Source of the DNA: Clostridia bacterium
GTDB taxonomy: Bacteria > Bacillota > Clostridia > Christensenellales > CAG-138
Length of the DNA: 64,000 nucleotides
Reading direction: 5' to 3'
NCBI GenBank assembly: GCA_017448545.1
Contig: JAFSLH010000005.1
Location: 116,627 to 180,626 of the forward strand
Shown: positions 62,049-64,000 of the stretch, one piece after another
Layout: the number at the start of each line of letters is the position of its first letter
How positions within the stretch are numbered: position 1 is the first letter of the stretch
Made by a program: the position numbers and the translations under genes
Notes under the pieces: generated by a model
What the model was told of the DNA's origin: nothing
What the model saw: the letters and a program-made list of their open reading frames with translations, nothing else
Database searches by the model: none

Positions 62049-63839
62049 TCAGGTTGCGATTTCCTCAACGGAATTCAACGGAATCGCATTGCTGACATAT
62101 TTCTTGATCGTGATGCGGAAGCACGTCCATTCGCCTTCGACGCTTTCGACGTCGAGGCGTTCGTTCAGCTTATCCATGATCTGTTTGGCAATGGACAGAC
62201 CGAGTCCGTTTCCGCCTTCTTTGCGGGATTTATCGACCTTATAGAACCGCTCAAACAGGCGCGGCAGGTCCTGCGCGCGAATGCCGCAGCCATCGTCCCA
62301 GACCGAAACGAAGACGTCATGGGGATCGTCCTCCACGATCAGCCGCACTTTCGTCTTGGCGTACCGCATCGCATTATCGATCAGGATCACCAACACCTGT
62401 TCGATCCGGTCGCGGTCGCTCATCACGTTCGGCAGTTCGTCTTTCGTTTCGACTTCAAACTGCAGATTGCGCTTCTTTGCTTCCGGCATCAGGCTCATTG
62501 TCACGTCGTCAATCAGTTCGTTCACGTCGAACAATGTCATGTTCATGTTCTCGGTGCCGGATTGCAGACGCGAAAGCTGCAGCATATCCGTGATCAGGCG
62601 GCTGAGCCGCTCGACCTCATGCAGCATGATCGAATAATACCGGTTGCGCGTATCCTCATCCTTGACCATTCCGTCGCACAGCGGCTCCAGCAGCCCGCGT
62701 ACGGCCGTCAGCGGCGTGCGCAGCTCGTGGCTGATATTTGCAACGTATTCGTTGCGCATGCGTTCCAGCTGCTCGATTTCGGTTGCATCCTTAAAAAGAC
62801 CGACTGCGCCGACGCAGCCTTCCGTGTCGGACATCACAGGTACGATCGTAATCCAGAGCACGCGATCGCCGGTCATGTTGTAGTGGAACGTGCGCGGCTC
62901 TTTGGTATCGACTACGGCTTCAAATGCGTCCCAGATGCTGCGATCCGGCACAAGATCCATCGGCGTGCGCACTTCAACCGCGCCGAACATTTTCATCAGC
63001 GACGGGTTAAAATGCGTCAATTCTCCGTAATTGTCGATTGCCGCAACGCCGTCGGAAAAGCTGGACAGAATATAACCAAGCTGACGTTTTTCGCTTTCGA
63101 GCTGTCGGATCGTGCGGGAAAGCGTGCCGCTCATGTTGTTCATCGTTCGCGCAAGGATGCCGAGCTCTCCGCGATACTGCTCCCGGATGCGAACGTCGTA
63201 ATTCCCCTTGGAAAGCTGCCTTGCAACCTTCGTCATTTCGCCGATCGGATGCAGCAGATTACTGATCAAAAACAGCGCCGCAAGAAACATGATCGGCAGC
63301 AGAAACAACGCCGTCACCCAAAGTGAATTGCTGAGCCGTGTAAATGCAGAGGTAATTTCATGGATCTCCATGATCAGCAGCATACAGCCGCGCAGTTCTT
63401 CGCCGTGATACAGCGGACGGCCGCAATAGATGGAGCCGGAAACGTTCGAGACGGTGATGTTATGGAAGTCGATCTCTTCCCCGCTCATCATGCGTTCCGT
63501 CAGCTGCTGCGTAAACGCATTGTCCTCATAATCCACGATATTGGTCGCAAAAAAGTACGCATTCTCCTGCGAATGCGGGAAAATCAGGATGTAGGAGATG
63601 TTGCTCGATTTGGAAATCGAATCCAGATATGCCTGAAACGTTGTGCCGGTGTCGGATTTCTGGTTGTCGAACAGCGCCTGCGCCGCATCAGCGGTACGGT
63701 TCAGGGATTCCTGCTGCAGACTGACATAGGTGCGTCTTCCAAAATAGGTATAAGCTCCCAGCAACACGGTCGTCGCAAGGAGCAATAATACGATACAGAT
63801 GATGAACGATTTTTGGAAGAGTTCACCTTTGAAATTCAT
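62049..63839 (-). CDS. PhoR/WalK-like sensor histidine kinase
   Basis: 596 residues. TM1 is about 11-32, the extracytoplasmic sensor about 33-168, TM2 about 172-194, then HAMP (about 195-247) and PAS (about 258-355). HisKA has phospho-acceptor H371 in NISHELRTPLTAV. The HATPase domain has DNAMRYA, DDGCGI and GGNGLGLSIAKQIM. It belongs to the group of phosphate- or cell-wall-sensing kinases; the signal is not readable. It starts five bases after its response regulator. Confidence 0.93.
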   Translation of the reverse strand: MNFKGELFQKSFIICIVLLLLATTVLLGAYTYFGRRTYVSLQQESLNRTADAAQALFDNQKSDTGTTFQAYLDSISKSSNISYILIFPHSQENAYFFATNIVDYEDNAFTQQLTERMMSGEEIDFHNITVSNVSGSIYCGRPLYHGEELRGCMLLIMEIHEITSAFTRLSNSLWVTALFLLPIMFLAALFLISNLLHPIGEMTKVARQLSKGNYDVRIREQYRGELGILARTMNNMSGTLSRTIRQLESEKRQLGYILSSFSDGVAAIDNYGELTHFNPSLMKMFGAVEVRTPMDLVPDRSIWDAFEAVVDTKEPRTFHYNMTGDRVLWITIVPVMSDTEGCVGAVGLFKDATEIEQLERMRNEYVANISHELRTPLTAVRGLLEPLCDGMVKDEDTRNRYYSIMLHEVERLSRLITDMLQLSRLQSGTENMNMTLFDVNELIDDVTMSLMPEAKKRNLQFEVETKDELPNVMSDRDRIEQVLVILIDNAMRYAKTKVRLIVEDDPHDVFVSVWDDGCGIRAQDLPRLFERFYKVDKSRKEGGNGLGLSIAKQIMDKLNERLDVESVEGEWTCFRITIKKYVSNAIPLNSVEEIAT

Positions 63840-63844
63840 ACTGC

Positions 63845-64000
63845 TTATTCCAGTTCGAACTTGTACCCAACACCGTAGATTGTTTTGATACTCCAGCCGA
63901 GTCCTTCGGAGTTCAGCTTGGCACGCAGCCGCTTGATGTGCGTATCGACGGTACGGGTCTCGCCCGCGAAATCATAGCCCCAAACACGCGAAAGCAGCGT
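63845..64000 (-). CDS. OmpR/PhoB family response regulator, C-terminal end only
   Basis: The last 51 codons are in the window. They encode most of a winged helix: LLSRVWGYDFAGETRTVDTH is the loop and recognition-helix entry, IKRLRAKLN the recognition helix, and IKTIYGVGYKF the final wing. The partner is the kinase encoded immediately after. The receiver domain lies beyond the window edge. Confidence 0.93.
   Translation of the reverse strand, partial: TLLSRVWGYDFAGETRTVDTHIKRLRAKLNSEGLGWSIKTIYGVGYKFELE

Overview
The window looks like a chromosomal segment from a Gram-positive, spore-forming member of the Bacillota, most likely class Clostridia. Three things suggest this. There is an alpha/beta-type small acid-soluble spore protein preceded by a sigma-G-like promoter. 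There are Bacillota-typical gene pairs (Asp23-like/FakA, RbgA/RNase HII, MiaB/RicA-like/MutS). Most start codons have strong AGGAGG-type ribosome binding sites. G+C looks moderate, in the mid-50s by eye; I did not count it. I see no phage, insertion sequence, CRISPR array, tRNA or rRNA. Most of the window is core genome.

Layout, left to right. 1-3103: the tail of an ABC ATPase, then a MacA-like adaptor and a MacB/FtsX-like permease. 3327-21476: one long run of plus-strand genes that mostly overlap or nearly touch: rbgA, rnhB, yraN, three membrane glycosylation genes, a ComM-like ATPase, dprA, topA, trmFO, hslV, hslU, an RNase J, a YlbF-like protein and mltG. 21615-26635: a BMP-family lipoprotein and a three-gene nucleoside-type ABC transporter. 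26689-29548 (minus): cysS, an unknown membrane protein and a PHP phosphoesterase. 29776-37209: a cohesin-like surface protein, lepA, hemW, an Xaa-Pro peptidase, efp, a zinc-ribbon protein and a DUF2877-like protein. 37259-40415 (minus): exo, maf, uvrC. 40507-43544: a Crp/Fnr regulator in one operon with a NitT/TauT-type ABC transporter. 43606-50099: alpha/beta hydrolase, NagB-like protein, yebC, asp23-like, fakA-like, recG. 50183-50380 (minus): spore protein. 50528-59065: miaB, RicA-like, mutS, mutL, miaA, a YnbB-like PLP protein and a 59-residue Cys protein. 59059-64000 (minus): an XerS-like recombinase, 495 bases without a gene, rnhA, a SPOR-domain protein, a sensor kinase and the end of its response regulator.

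How the genes work together. DNA repair and topology are heavily represented (dprA, topA, uvrC, exo, recG, mutS, mutL, xer, rnhA, rnhB). So are RNA decay and tRNA/translation factors (RNase J, two YlbF/YmcA-family proteins, trmFO, miaB, miaA, cysS, efp, lepA, rbgA). The glycosyltransferase, PMT and GtrA cluster could modify the Thr/Pro-rich linkers found in several exported proteins here; that link is inference.

The most unusual signal is a perfect 15-base inverted repeat at 60225-60258. It lies inside the predicted promoter of a solitary 361-residue XerS-like tyrosine recombinase, and could be an operator or a dif-like recombination site.
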